Assembly: GCA_031292485.1 (NCBI GenBank)
Contig: JARLHA010000051.1
Coordinates: 1-64,000 of the forward strand
DNA: 64,000 nucleotides
Origin: Mucilaginibacter sp.
GTDB taxonomy: Bacteria > Bacteroidota > Bacteroidia > Sphingobacteriales > Sphingobacteriaceae
Direction of reading: 5' to 3'
Shown here: positions 25,820 to 34,800 of the stretch, piece after piece
How the letters are laid out: each line of letters begins with the position of its first letter
Numbering within the stretch: position 1 is the first letter of the stretch
Program-made: the position numbers and the translations under genes
The notes under the pieces: model-generated
What the model was told of the DNA's origin: nothing
Database searches by the model: none
The model's input: only the letters and a program-made list of their open reading frames with translations

Positions 25820-27805
25820 ATGGAGTCCCACATTAAAAAACTTACGTTCGCGGGTACGCTTGTTACCCTTGGTATTATTTTTGGCGATATAGGCACCTCC
25901 CCTTTATATGTTTTTCAAACCTTGCTGGTTGAAGGCGGAAAGGTTAACAGCCAACTGGTTTTAGGTTCAATCTCCTGTATTTTTTGGACACTCACCCTTC
26001 AAACCACCTTTAAATACATTATTATTACGCTCCAGGCCGATAATCATGGCGAAGGTGGCATATTTTCATTATACGCCCTGGTACGGCGCTATGGCAAATG
26101 GCTGGCCATCCCGGCAATTATTGGCGCAGGCACCCTGCTCGCCGACGGCATCATTACCCCGCCTATTTCGGTAACCTCCGCCATAGAAGGTTTAAGCAAC
26201 GTTCCCGCCCTCAGCGACCCGATAAAGCACCCTGAATTTGTACCCGGCAGCCACCTTATTTTAGGCCTGGTTATTGGGATAATGCTTGCACTGTTTTTCT
26301 TCCAGCAATTCGGCACCAAAATAGTTGGGTCGTCATTCGGGCCGGTAATGTTGCTGTGGTTTTTAATGATCGGCTCTTTAGGGTTCCTTCAAATTATCCA
26401 TGATCCAGGTATATTTAAGGCCTTAAGCCCCGTTTATGGCTACAGGTTGCTTACAGAACACAAGGGAGGTTTCTGGTTATTAGGAGCGGTGTTTTTATGT
26501 ACGACAGGCGCCGAAGCATTATATTCCGACTTAGGGCATTGCGGGCGAAAAAACATCCAGGTAAGCTGGATCTTTGTAAAAACCACCCTTTTATTAAGCT
26601 ACCTTGGCCAGGGCGCATGGGTGTTATCGCGGCCGGCCGGCACTAATTTTACCGGAGTTAACCCTTTCTATGCCATTGTGCCCAACCCTCAATTATTCAT
26701 GATCCCATGCGTCGTGTTAGCCACCCTCGCTACCATCATTGCCAGTCAGGCATTGATCAGCGGCTCGTTTACGCTCATCAGCGAAGCCGTAAGCATGAAT
26801 TTCTGGCCGCGCATCACGATTAAATACCCTTCCAACATTCGCGGACAGATTTATATCCCCAGCATCAACTGGATCCTGTGTATCGGCTGCATCCTGGTTT
26901 CCCTCTACTTTGAAACTTCTGAGCATATGACAGCAGCGTATGGCTTTTCTATCACCATAGCCATGCTCATGACCACTATATTGATGTCGTATTTTATGCG
27001 TTATGTTAAACACTGGCCGCTGTGGATAGTCATAATTATCCTATGTGTGTTTTTAACGGTAGAATTTTCCTTCTTTATCACCAATGCCGCCAAATTGTTA
27101 AAGCGGATCTTCTTTGTGGTTTTCGAGATCGGCCTGATATTTACCATGTATATCTGGTTTAAAGCACGGAAGATCAATAACCGTTTTTTGCATTTTATCG
27201 ACCTGAAAGATCAGATACCCCTATTAACAGCTTTAAGCGCCGATGAATCGGTGAGCAAGTACTCAACTCACCTTATCTATTTAACCAAGGCTAACAACGC
27301 CAAACAAATAGAGGAAAAGGTAATGTATTCCATTATGAGCCGGAAACCGAAACGGGCGGATACTTACTGGTTCATTCATATCGAAACCACCAACGAGCCC
27401 TACACTATGGAGTATAGTGTTGACCAGATTGAACCCGGCAAGGTAATACGCGTCGAGTTCCGCTTAGGTTTCAGGATCCAGCCCAGGGTGAATGTTTTGT
27501 ACCGTAAAGTTATTGAGGACATGGTTGCCCGTAATGAAATAGACATCACCAGCAAATACGAATCACTCAATCAATATAAAATTGCAGCTGATTTCAGGTT
27601 CGTCATCATGGAGAAATTCCTTTCGTATAACAACTCCTTTGGCGCCAAAGAAGGTTTTATCCTGAACAGCTATTTTGCCATCAAAAAACTGGCGCAAACC
27701 GAGGCAAAAGCGTTCGGCCTGGATACCAGCGAAACTTATGTCGAAAAAATTCCGCTCGTAGTAAAACCTGTGGGCAATATTGTTTTAAAAAGAATTGAGG
27801 CTTAA
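25820..27805 (+). CDS. kup: Kup potassium uptake transporter
   Basis: 661-residue K+/H+ symporter of the KUP/HAK/KT family in the inner membrane. Diagnostic N terminus LGIIFGDIGTSPLYVFQT, then EGGIFSLYALVRR and GAGTLLADGIITPPISVTSA; about 12 membrane segments to residue 455, then a cytoplasmic C-terminal domain of about 200 residues. The usual family length is 620-680. The gene is monocistronic, ended by a strong hairpin terminator 38 bases downstream. Confidence 0.95.
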   Translation: MESHIKKLTFAGTLVTLGIIFGDIGTSPLYVFQTLLVEGGKVNSQLVLGSISCIFWTLTLQTTFKYIIITLQADNHGEGGIFSLYALVRRYGKWLAIPAIIGAGTLLADGIITPPISVTSAIEGLSNVPALSDPIKHPEFVPGSHLILGLVIGIMLALFFFQQFGTKIVGSSFGPVMLLWFLMIGSLGFLQIIHDPGIFKALSPVYGYRLLTEHKGGFWLLGAVFLCTTGAEALYSDLGHCGRKNIQVSWIFVKTTLLLSYLGQGAWVLSRPAGTNFTGVNPFYAIVPNPQLFMIPCVVLATLATIIASQALISGSFTLISEAVSMNFWPRITIKYPSNIRGQIYIPSINWILCIGCILVSLYFETSEHMTAAYGFSITIAMLMTTILMSYFMRYVKHWPLWIVIIILCVFLTVEFSFFITNAAKLLKRIFFVVFEIGLIFTMYIWFKARKINNRFLHFIDLKDQIPLLTALSADESVSKYSTHLIYLTKANNAKQIEEKVMYSIMSRKPKRADTYWFIHIETTNEPYTMEYSVDQIEPGKVIRVEFRLGFRIQPRVNVLYRKVIEDMVARNEIDITSKYESLNQYKIAADFRFVIMEKFLSYNNSFGAKEGFILNSYFAIKKLAQTEAKAFGLDTSETYVEKIPLVVKPVGNIVLKRIEA

Positions 27806-27843
27806 ATTAAAAAAGCGCCTTTAATCCTTTAAGAAACCTGGCG

Positions 27844-27873
27844 ATAGCCGGCCAGTGGCCGGCTATTTTTTTT
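27844..27873 (+). terminator. Rho-independent terminator of kup
   Basis: ATAGCCGGCC (27844-27853), loop AGT, GGCCGGCTAT (27857-27866), then a run of eight T. The following 250 bases to 28123 hold no recognisable gene. Confidence 0.9.
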
Positions 27874-28123
27874 GTTTGCCCACGGTAATTATTGCCGTTG
27901 AAGCCGGGATCAGTGCGCCAATGTCATCGCTATTGTTTAACTTTATTTCGATGATCAGCACGCAGTAACCAGCGGTGTAACCTGCTGCCATCCTCACTGG
28001 TTAAATATAGTTAAAGAATTACGGCATCCTTAAATCGGGCAAAATCATCATTTAACGATTATTAACAATTTCAATAAAACTTTTTATCGTTTTTGTGTTT
28101 ATCATATATTCATTTAAGCCTTA

Positions 28124-29161
28124 ATGTCAATTTTTAATTACAAGCAGCGCAACAATATCGTACTCGGGACTATCGTGATCCTGGGCTGTTTCCTTCTTTA
28201 TGCATTAAGTGGTTTATTCAGTTCAATTTTAGGGGCTATCGTACTGTTCACCCTTTTCAGACCGGTGTATTTACTCCTGGTTGAAAAAAAGCATTGGAAC
28301 AAATCGCTGGTAGCTGTACTTATCATGCTTACGTCACTCGTGGTTATCGTTATTCCTTTAATGTCGCTGAGTATTATGGTTGTCAGCAAAATAGGGAGCA
28401 TTAATTTAAAATCGTTTGACCTGCAGGGCTGGATCTCAAAAATCGACGACTATGCAGGCCATAACTTCAACCAGGCGCATTTTGCTGAAAACACCATGCA
28501 AAAACTCGGCACGTTTGCTACAGATCTTTTCCCCTCTATATTAGGAGGCGCGGCAAACACCCTGATCACGCTGCTTTTGATGTACTTTTTGCTGTATTTT
28601 ATGCTGGTGCAGATCCGGGCATTTGAAGCGGCACTGCTTAAGTATGCCCCCTTCAGAGAACAGCATGCCTTAAAGTTTGCGGAAGCCTTACGCAATGCAA
28701 CCTACTCAAATGTATTGGGGCAGGGAATTATAGCAGTTGTACAGGGATTTTTATTAGCAAACGGCTTTTGGATTTTCAACTTGCCGGACCCCATATTTTG
28801 GGGGGTAATCGGCGCGTTTATATCCTTTTTGCCGGTAGTGGGGGCGCCAACACTCACTATTCCGGCAAGTGTTATTTTATTTGCCGGCGGGCATCCTGTT
28901 AAAGGTGTTTTGCTTTTAGCATACGGCTTATTATTTATCGGCAACGTCGATAATTTTTTGAGGGCGATCATTAACAAGCGTTTAGCCAATACGCATCCGC
29001 TCATTTCCATTATCGGCGTTTTTATAGGGGTTCCGCTTTTCGGTATCCTGGGATTGGTTTTCGGGCCGTTGCTATTGTCGTACTTTTTATTATTGCTCGA
29101 AATTTACGAAACCAACAGGATGGCTGCCGACAGGCTGGAACGGATTCGCACCGGGCCATAA
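28124..29161 (+). CDS. AI-2E family transporter
   Basis: 345-residue integral membrane protein of the AI-2E (PerM/TqsA/YdiK) family with about seven membrane segments; the conserved central block GQGIIAVVQGFLLANGFWIF and FLPVVGAPTLTIPASV, followed by the family ending PLISIIGVFIGVPLFGILGL, are present. Members export small molecules or act as Na+/H+ antiporters; the substrate cannot be inferred. A TATTCATTTAAG-type A/T-rich promoter region precedes it. It is in the same direction as the YtxH/holin genes but 160 bases before them, so probably a separate unit. Confidence 0.88.
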   Translation: MSIFNYKQRNNIVLGTIVILGCFLLYALSGLFSSILGAIVLFTLFRPVYLLLVEKKHWNKSLVAVLIMLTSLVVIVIPLMSLSIMVVSKIGSINLKSFDLQGWISKIDDYAGHNFNQAHFAENTMQKLGTFATDLFPSILGGAANTLITLLLMYFLLYFMLVQIRAFEAALLKYAPFREQHALKFAEALRNATYSNVLGQGIIAVVQGFLLANGFWIFNLPDPIFWGVIGAFISFLPVVGAPTLTIPASVILFAGGHPVKGVLLLAYGLLFIGNVDNFLRAIINKRLANTHPLISIIGVFIGVPLFGILGLVFGPLLLSYFLLLLEIYETNRMAADRLERIRTGP

Positions 29162-29320
29162 ACGTAAACTATAATATATTTATCTTTGTATGTAATAATA
29201 AATCACTCATATCAGCGTCAAATGAAGACAAATTGAGACAATTAGTCAGGCCGGTAACATTTGGTAGGATATTTAATCATAATTAAAAAACAATTAATCA
29301 ACTTTTTAAATTTATAGTCT

Positions 29321-29587
29321 ATGAAAGATAACACAAAAGTAATTGCCGCTTTGCTGGTAGGACTGGCGGCGGGGACTGCATTGGGTATTTTATTTGCCCC
29401 TGACAAGGGAAATGAAACACGCGATAAGCTTGCAGAATCACTAAAAAACCTGGGCGATTCCATTAAAGAAACTGCCTCAAAAGAGATTGACAACCTGTTG
29501 GATTTAAAGAATAAAGTTGTTGATAATATTAAGACCAAAATAAACGGCGTTGAGCAGGAATTTCAGGACGACCTTGAACACGCATGA
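29321..29587 (+). CDS. YtxH domain protein
   Basis: 88 residues: short N terminus, one membrane segment VIAALLVGLAAGTALGILFA (7-26) followed by the YtxH signature PDKGNETRDKL, then an amphipathic, probably coiled-coil helix rich in Lys/Glu (KETASKEIDNLLDLKNKVVD). Associated with general stress in Firmicutes and Bacteroidota. It heads a small cluster with a holin-fold protein and an unknown protein in the same direction; a hairpin lies in the 87-base gap to the next gene. Confidence 0.8.
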   Translation: MKDNTKVIAALLVGLAAGTALGILFAPDKGNETRDKLAESLKNLGDSIKETASKEIDNLLDLKNKVVDNIKTKINGVEQEFQDDLEHA

Positions 29588-29601
29588 CAGAAATAATTAG
29601 T

Positions 29602-29648
29602 CTTTGGTTTTAGGTCCCCGGTAAAATTACTGCGATTTAAAACCAAAG
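29602..29648 (+). promoter_or_regulatory. Hairpin between ytxH-type and holin-type genes
   Basis: CTTTGGTTTTA (29602-29612) and exact reverse complement (29638-29648); flanking AATTAG/CTGATTAATT extend it. No T-run follows. Possibly an mRNA processing or stability element setting the ratio within the operon. Confidence 0.5.
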
Positions 29649-29674
29649 GCTGATTAATTACACTAACAAACGAT

Positions 29675-30016
29675 ATGGAAGCAAAAAACGATACTCCGCC
29701 ACCATTAATTGATCAGCTTAAAGATTATGCGGAAACCCGTATAAAACTGGCTAAATACCAGGCTATTGAAGGGGGCACAACCATTGCAGCCGGCCTTATT
29801 TCTGATGTGGTAACCATTATCAGCATGGTGCTGGCATTTTTATTTGCCAGTTTTACGCTGGCGCTTTATCTGGGCAGCGTATTTCATGCCTGGTGGATGG
29901 GTTTTGGGTGCGTGTCTGTTTTGTATTTAATTATTGCCTTAGCGATAAAATACAACAAAAAAAGGCTTGAAAAACCCATCGTGAATGCATTTATACAAAA
30001 GATTTTTAAAGACTAA
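29675..30016 (+). CDS. Phage-holin-superfamily III membrane protein (DUF1469 type)
   Basis: 113 residues with a polar N terminus (IDQLKDYAETRIKLAKYQ, family hallmark), two membrane helices at about 37-63 and 68-90, and a basic C-terminal helix. The family is chromosomal and occurs after YtxH genes; the link to true phage holins is only by fold. Five bases separate it from the next gene, so they are co-transcribed. It probably acts in the envelope; exact role unknown. Confidence 0.75.
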   Translation: MEAKNDTPPPLIDQLKDYAETRIKLAKYQAIEGGTTIAAGLISDVVTIISMVLAFLFASFTLALYLGSVFHAWWMGFGCVSVLYLIIALAIKYNKKRLEKPIVNAFIQKIFKD

Positions 30017-30021
30017 AACAA

Positions 30022-30453
30022 ATGGATATACCTGTTAGAAATATTGATGATTTGCGGAGCGAAATATCAAGGCTTAAGGGACTGGAGCAGGAGCAGAGTA
30101 TAGCATTAACCCAGCGTTTCAGAAGTCCGGGGGCTATATTATCATCCATCATATCCATATTTTATACGCCGGCGAATGCCGATGGCCACAAAGCAGCGGG
30201 CTTTTTTGACCAGGATATTGTCAGCCTGATCTCGCGGGTTGTATTACCCTTTACTTTAAATAAAACCATTTTCCGTAACTCGGGCTTTATTGTAAAAACA
30301 CTTGTGGGCCTTGTTTCTCAAAAGGCTTCAAATTTTATAAATGAAGATATGGTGGTTAGCCTGTGGGACAAAGCAAAATCACTTTTCAAAAGCAAAACTC
30401 CCGACGAAACGCCCGCACACAAAGGAATACCGCCCTTAAGCGAGGCTTATTGA
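30022..30453 (+). CDS. Conserved unknown protein of the YtxH/holin cluster
   Basis: 143 residues with no family I can name. N-terminal helix with charged residues (DLRSEISRLKGLEQEQSIAL), then ALTQRFRSPGAILSSIISIF and a hydrophobic patch SLISRVVLPFTLN, and a Lys/Pro tail. One weak membrane-associated segment may exist at about 85-105. It follows the holin-type gene by 5 bases and converges with the sensor kinase, 22 bases between stops. Third genes of this shape are usual in this cluster in Bacteroidota. Confidence 0.65.
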   Translation: MDIPVRNIDDLRSEISRLKGLEQEQSIALTQRFRSPGAILSSIISIFYTPANADGHKAAGFFDQDIVSLISRVVLPFTLNKTIFRNSGFIVKTLVGLVSQKASNFINEDMVVSLWDKAKSLFKSKTPDETPAHKGIPPLSEAY

Positions 30454-30475
30454 TCCATAAAAAATTTGTGGCGTT

Positions 30476-31615
30476 TTAATCCTTAAAAGAGATAATAAAT
30501 TCGGCCCCTTCATTTGGCTGGCTATTTACTGAAATCTTGCCGCCCAGGCTGGTGATATGATTATACACCTGGTAAAGGCCAATACCTTTACTATCCGAAC
30601 TATCGCTGAATTTCTGGTTAAAGCCAAATATTTTATCTTTTGTTTTATCCATGTCAAAACCCTGCCCATTGTCTGTGAAGATCAGTTGGCTTACCCCATT
30701 ATTTCGTTTTGAAGCAATGCAAATTTCCGGAGGAAGTCCTGGTTTTGAATATTTTATAGAATTGGTGATCAGGTTTAAAAATATACTTTCAAGATATGCC
30801 TTGTTAAATTTAATCGTTTTTAGTTGCGAAAAATCGACTTTCAAATTGGCATTTGAGCTCTTTATTAAAAAACCCAACGACCACAGCACGACGTTAAGAG
30901 ATTCCTCCAGGTCCAACTCTTCCACTTGCGCCTGCGTGGTTTCTTTTTGAATTAAACTATCTACGTATTTGTTTAATGTATTTTTCAGGCTCTCTGTAGC
31001 CGACTTCAGTATATTAATAAATTCGAGCGTTTCTGCGTCTTCTATCTTTGAAGTATCTAACAGATCAAAAACCGAAAGCAAATTCCCAACGGGGGTCCTC
31101 AGGTCGTGCGAAGCGGTAAAAGTTAATTGCTTAAGGTCGGTATTGATTTTGGTAAGATCAGTGATCAGCAAATTCCTGTCTTCTTCCAGTTTCTTGGTAT
31201 GGGTGATATTTTTAGCGATGGCATAAACCCGTTTCTCGCTCTTCACCGGCATTGACGTCCAGGCCAGCCAAACGATCTCGCCGCTTTTAGTAATATACCT
31301 GTTTTCGAAGTTTAAAAGCGGGAAATCCTCAAAAAGCTGTTCGCGGTTTCGCTGGGTGATGCCCTGGTCTTCCGGATGAACAAAATCATTGACGGGCCTC
31401 GAAAATAATTCTTCTTCTGTATAACCTAAAAGCCTGGAAACGGCCGGATTTATCTTTTTAAAATACCCGTCAAACCCTGCTACACACAAAAGATCGGGCG
31501 TCAATTCAAAAAATAATTCAAGATCAAAGTCATTGCCTGCATCCAATGGTCTCATTTTAGTCGGCATCCTGCTTTCTGATAATTTATCCTGGTCAAACTC
31601 GTGGTTAACATACAA
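30476..31615 (-). CDS. Cytoplasmic PAS sensor histidine kinase
   Basis: 379 residues, no membrane segment. PAS domain about 30-140 (LTPDLLCVAGFDGYFKKINP, WTSMPVKSEKRVYAIAKNIT), HisKA around FTASHDLRTPVGNLLSVFDL with phospho-acceptor His170, and HATPase_c with N box NSIKYS, G1 DNGQGFDM and G2 KGIGLYQVYNHITSLGGKI. It senses a cytoplasmic signal or ligand. No response regulator is adjacent, so it is an orphan kinase. The first methionine may be replaced by Met17 or Met21. Confidence 0.9.
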   Translation of the reverse strand: MYVNHEFDQDKLSESRMPTKMRPLDAGNDFDLELFFELTPDLLCVAGFDGYFKKINPAVSRLLGYTEEELFSRPVNDFVHPEDQGITQRNREQLFEDFPLLNFENRYITKSGEIVWLAWTSMPVKSEKRVYAIAKNITHTKKLEEDRNLLITDLTKINTDLKQLTFTASHDLRTPVGNLLSVFDLLDTSKIEDAETLEFINILKSATESLKNTLNKYVDSLIQKETTQAQVEELDLEESLNVVLWSLGFLIKSSNANLKVDFSQLKTIKFNKAYLESIFLNLITNSIKYSKPGLPPEICIASKRNNGVSQLIFTDNGQGFDMDKTKDKIFGFNQKFSDSSDSKGIGLYQVYNHITSLGGKISVNSQPNEGAEFIISFKD

Positions 31616-31700
31616 ACGTAATACATCGTCTATAAAGTTACCTATAACAACAACAAAATTACTTTAAAACCAACAAGCAACAAGGATGTTACTCGCAAAT

Positions 31701-31902
31701 GGTGCAATTCAAATTGTCGCAAAGGCACCAAATGTTCCTACGGAACATTTACCTTATTGTATATTTTTTCTACCAACCAGATGTCCCGCTGGGACATTTT
31801 TTGCTTTCGTCCCAGCGGGACGTCTGGTTGGTAGAACAAAGAAAAGGTATTTTGTGTTCCATCGGAACACATGGTGATTATACGACAATTTGAATTGCAC
31901 CC
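31701..31902. mobile_element. MITE-like element, 19-bp TIRs, 9-bp target duplication
   Basis: Terminal inverted repeats GGTGCAATTCAAATTGTCG (31701-31719) and the exact complement (31883-31901). The flanks are the direct repeat CTCGCAAAT at 31692-31700 and 31903-31911, a 9-bp duplication of the target. Inside lie nested palindromes AAATGTTCCTACGGAACATT, a core of GTCCCGCTGGGAC with its inverted partner GTCCCAGCGGGAC bounded by TACCAACCAGA/TCTGGTTGGTA, and TGTGTTCCATCGGAACACA. No coding capacity. The transposase that moved it is not in the window; a 9-bp duplication fits several DDE-type IS families. Confidence 0.8.
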
Positions 31903-31958
31903 CTCGCAAATATATAATTATAAGTTAACATGCCTGGTAATCCGTTTCTTCTATTACT

Positions 31959-32369
31959 ATGTTTGCTTTGAAGAAAATAAGAATAAAGCAATCAAACGGG
32001 GTTATTTTACATTAAAGCCCTTATTCTGTAAAAGTAACGATTGATCGTTTAGCGGCGTTTTTGAAGGAACATGGCGCCACCTAATATGCCAGAATCGACC
32101 AGCAGGCTGAATTAAAAAATGCCGGTTTAAATACACCGCCATTGGAATTCATCCTGTTTGGAAACCCAAAAGCAGGAGGACCGATTATGAAAGACAACCC
32201 CGCAGCGGCGCTCGACCTGCCTTGAAAACTAATTGCCTGGGAAGATGATCAACAAAACGTAAACATAGCCTATAACGGGGCGTCTTATATTGAAGCCAGG
32301 TATGGGTTAATCCACAATCCCAATTCGCCCTTAAACCTTGATGCGCTGGTTGAAGCAGTATTAAGATAG
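31959..32369 (+). pseudogene. DUF302 protein gene with three in-frame stops
   Basis: From ATG 31959 one frame reads a full DUF302 protein of about 136 codons: SPYSVKVTIDRLAAFLKEHG, YARIDQQAELKNAGL, LEFILFGNPKAGGPIMKD, LIAWEDDQQNVNIAYNGASY, ending at TAG 32367. It is broken by TAA at 32013, TAA at 32082 and TGA at 32223, but there is no frameshift. Each stop falls where the family has an ordinary residue (for example LPLK around the TGA). The MITE-like element is inserted 57 bases upstream, where the promoter should be, which suggests silencing first and decay later. DUF302 proteins are small periplasmic or cytoplasmic proteins of unclear role. Confidence 0.8.
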
Positions 32370-32385
32370 TTAGTTTTACCTCATC

Positions 32386-33180
32386 CTATAATCCGGAATA
32401 ATAATCATATCCTTGTTCGGCCCAGTAATCGTGCGGACGGGTATTACTAAAGGTGATGGTGCCTATCCGTTTCAGATTTTTTATACCATATTTTACCGGG
32501 ATAATGAGGCGCAGCGGTGCGCCATGGTCAAGCGGGATGGGTTTGTCGTTAACCTCATAAGCAAGCAGCGTTTGGGGGTGCATTGCGCTGGGCATATCAA
32601 TACCAACATAGTATCCTTTGTCAGGGGTTTCCATCCCCACATAGTCCATTTTGGCATAGTCATCCAGCTGGTAATGTTTTATAAAATCGCTAAATTTTAC
32701 CCCGGCCCAGTGTTGCACCTGATCCCAGCCCTCAACGCATTTAAAATCATAAATGATCTCGGTTTTTGGCAGCGCCTTTATTTCATCAATCGAAACCTGT
32801 AATATCTCGCCGCCTTTTTTTACTACCTGTAATTTCCAGGAGGCAGGATCGAATTTATTTTTGGCCTCAATCCCGATATCGCTATTGTACCTTACCCGTT
32901 TGGCAGCCATCTCTTTGGGGTAAGTTTTTACCAGGTGATTTTCGTTAAAAACCAACCTTTTGAAAAACAATTCTGTTTTATTAAGCGCTTTCCGTAGTGG
33001 CCTGTGGGCTTCTGCGGTAATGCCTGCCGTTTCATTTGGCGATTTATACAGCCAGCGCCATCCCTCAAACGCGCCCATGGCAAAAACCGTAAATGCGCCG
33101 AAAGAAATAAAGTTGCGCCTGTTGATCTTTTGCTCAATAGTGAGCTCTTTTTTTATTTTTTTATTGGGCGTCTTCATCAT
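32386..33180 (-). CDS. Tat-exported MsrP/YedY-type molybdopterin oxidoreductase
   Basis: 264 residues. Twin-arginine signal NRRNFISFGAFTVFAMGAF (20-38), then the sulfite-oxidase-fold Moco domain: IIYDFKCVEGWDQVQHWAGV (142-161) with the molybdenum ligand Cys148, DYVGMETPDKGYYVGIDM, LAYEVNDKPIPLDHGAPLRL and VKYGIKNLKRIGTI. This is the catalytic subunit of periplasmic methionine-sulfoxide reductase systems (MsrP/YedY). The start overlaps the cytochrome gene by about 20 bases, so they are coupled. ModABC and a Met-rich peptide are encoded 3-7 kb away. Sulfite or another substrate cannot be ruled out. Confidence 0.85.
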   Translation of the reverse strand: MMKTPNKKIKKELTIEQKINRRNFISFGAFTVFAMGAFEGWRWLYKSPNETAGITAEAHRPLRKALNKTELFFKRLVFNENHLVKTYPKEMAAKRVRYNSDIGIEAKNKFDPASWKLQVVKKGGEILQVSIDEIKALPKTEIIYDFKCVEGWDQVQHWAGVKFSDFIKHYQLDDYAKMDYVGMETPDKGYYVGIDMPSAMHPQTLLAYEVNDKPIPLDHGAPLRLIIPVKYGIKNLKRIGTITFSNTRPHDYWAEQGYDYYSGL

Positions 33181-33862
33181 CGTTTACTGTTTGAATTGCT
33201 GGTTTAGGTTCTTCATTAACTACTTCAAAGCCTGATATTACGGAGCTGAAATTTTTCCATCCCGCCAGGATTACCTGCACAATGTGGATCAGAAAAAACA
33301 GCACATAGCCAATGGTTAAGGCGAAATGAAATATCCTCGCCAAATGATAGCCGCCACAAAGCCAGGTTAAGTAATAAAATTGTACCGGCTTATAAATGGC
33401 CAGGCCCGTTATTACCGACCCTACACCCATTATAATAATAGCGGTATAAGCAATGCGCTGGGCACCGTTGTATTTATTTTGCGGCGGAGCTGTTTTGCGG
33501 ATATGCAGGTCATGGAGCAATACCAGCCAGGCCTCTTTAAATGAGCTTCGTTTTGGAACCAGCTCACGCCACTCACCCGAAATGATGGTGTACAGGATAT
33601 AGAAAATTCCATTCAGCGTAAAAAACCACATAAACAGGAAGTGAAAGGCCATTCCCTCGGCCAGCCGCTGCGGGATGCCCAAAGTTTTATAAAACCAGTC
33701 AGGGAAAAATTTAACAAACGTATGCCCGAAAATGGTGATAGAATAAATATCGTTGGCCCAATAGATCAGCATCCCGCTCCATATCATAATGGTTAATATC
33801 GGGAAGTTTACCCAGTGGCACCAGCGCATGGCTAATGAGTGTTTTTCTTTTATGGCCTTCAT
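33161..33862 (-). CDS. Membrane cytochrome b partner of the molybdoenzyme
   Basis: About 233 residues from ATG 33862 (MKAIKEKHSLAMRWCHWVNF). Cytochrome b561/Ni-Fe-hydrogenase-b type with four to five membrane segments and candidate heme histidines in the first (MRWCHWVNF), in MAFHFLFMWFF, and in the last two (ARIFHFALTIGYVLFFLIHI). It should carry electrons from the quinone pool to the periplasmic Moco enzyme, as MsrQ/YedZ does in Proteobacteria, though the family is different. It overlaps the molybdoenzyme start and lies 35 bases after the DUF1223 gene. Confidence 0.8.
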   Translation of the reverse strand: MKAIKEKHSLAMRWCHWVNFPILTIMIWSGMLIYWANDIYSITIFGHTFVKFFPDWFYKTLGIPQRLAEGMAFHFLFMWFFTLNGIFYILYTIISGEWRELVPKRSSFKEAWLVLLHDLHIRKTAPPQNKYNGAQRIAYTAIIIMGVGSVITGLAIYKPVQFYYLTWLCGGYHLARIFHFALTIGYVLFFLIHIVQVILAGWKNFSSVISGFEVVNEEPKPAIQTVNDDEDAQ

Positions 33863-33896
33863 TGTCAACTATGTTCCGTTTAAGTTTTTTATCGTA

Positions 33897-34679
33897 TTAA
33901 ATATTTGCGGCAGCGCCCTGTGCTTTGGCGGCGGCGGCTATGGCTCCGGTCGAAGTGTTTTGCAATATACCCACGATCTCCCATCCGGCGGCATTATAAC
34001 CGTTTGGTAAAGATACATTTACTGAACCACTTTTGGTATTTAAAGCAACCTTTTGCAACTTGCGCACAATCTGTACATGCGATAAAGTACGGCCTCCGTT
34101 TTCGCCCCGTTCAACTTTTGTTTGTGCATTTTTTTGCAATACGGCTATCAGCAAAATGGTGTTCTTATCCGTTCCTTCGGCGCTGTATTTTATAGTGGCC
34201 TGCCCTTTCGCAGCTGCTGAAACACCCAATGAAAGCTGCGCCGGCGAGGCTGTTTGCAGGTTGGTTTTGATCGCATTCCTCAGGGTGCCTTCTTCGGAAC
34301 CCACGAATTCCGTTTTACCGTTTACAATGATCTGCGGGGTATAAATCTGTTGCAGGTGCAGGTAGCCGGCATATTCATTTTGCCTTTTTGAATAATCAGC
34401 GCTACTGAAAGCATCTTTCCAGCCCAAACGGTTCCAGTAATCAACGTGATAGGCCAGGATGTAAACCGGCATATCCTTATTTTCCTTTTCTATTTTCGCC
34501 ACTAAAGCATCCGCCGGCGGGCAGCTGGAGCATCCTTCAGATGTAAAAAGCTCTACAACCGCAAAACCTTTATTTTCATTATTGATCTTGGCTAAAAGCT
34601 TTGCGCCTATAACTGTTTTTGTACCCAGGGCGGCTGTGGTTAAAAAAGCTGCCAGTATAAATATTTTTGTTGACCTCAT
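33897..34679 (-). CDS. Secreted DUF1223 thioredoxin-fold protein
   Basis: 260 residues from ATG 34679 (MRSTKIFILAAFLTTAALGT, signal peptide). DUF1223 family: VVELFTSEGCSSCPPADALV (about 40-59) gives a CSSC motif like a thioredoxin active site, followed by YILAYHVDYWNRLGWKDAFS and YTPQIIVNGKTEFVGSE, both family hallmarks. Probably a periplasmic disulfide or redox protein. First gene of an apparent operon with the cytochrome b and the molybdoenzyme. The intergenic side to the divergent ECF sigma gene carries paired ACGAATTTCACGAAT arrays. Confidence 0.85.
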   Translation of the reverse strand: MRSTKIFILAAFLTTAALGTKTVIGAKLLAKINNENKGFAVVELFTSEGCSSCPPADALVAKIEKENKDMPVYILAYHVDYWNRLGWKDAFSSADYSKRQNEYAGYLHLQQIYTPQIIVNGKTEFVGSEEGTLRNAIKTNLQTASPAQLSLGVSAAAKGQATIKYSAEGTDKNTILLIAVLQKNAQTKVERGENGGRTLSHVQIVRKLQKVALNTKSGSVNVSLPNGYNAAGWEIVGILQNTSTGAIAAAAKAQGAAANI

Positions 34680-34800
34680 CGTTTTATCAATTAAATTTAC
34701 TGTTTTTGTTCTATCTGTCGGATACTTTTCCAAAACCTTACAATAAATGTAAATTATTTTATGTTTCTAAAATTTGCTGAATCAACTTGTACCAAAATGA

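Noticed and set aside
31686..31893. Two 63-64-codon frames in the region of the MITE
   Set aside because: They lie wholly within palindromic element sequence with no family resemblance.
32013..32225. Stop-codon reassignment explaining the DUF302 frame
   Set aside because: All other genes use TAA, TAG and TGA as stops, and the three positions call for different residues.
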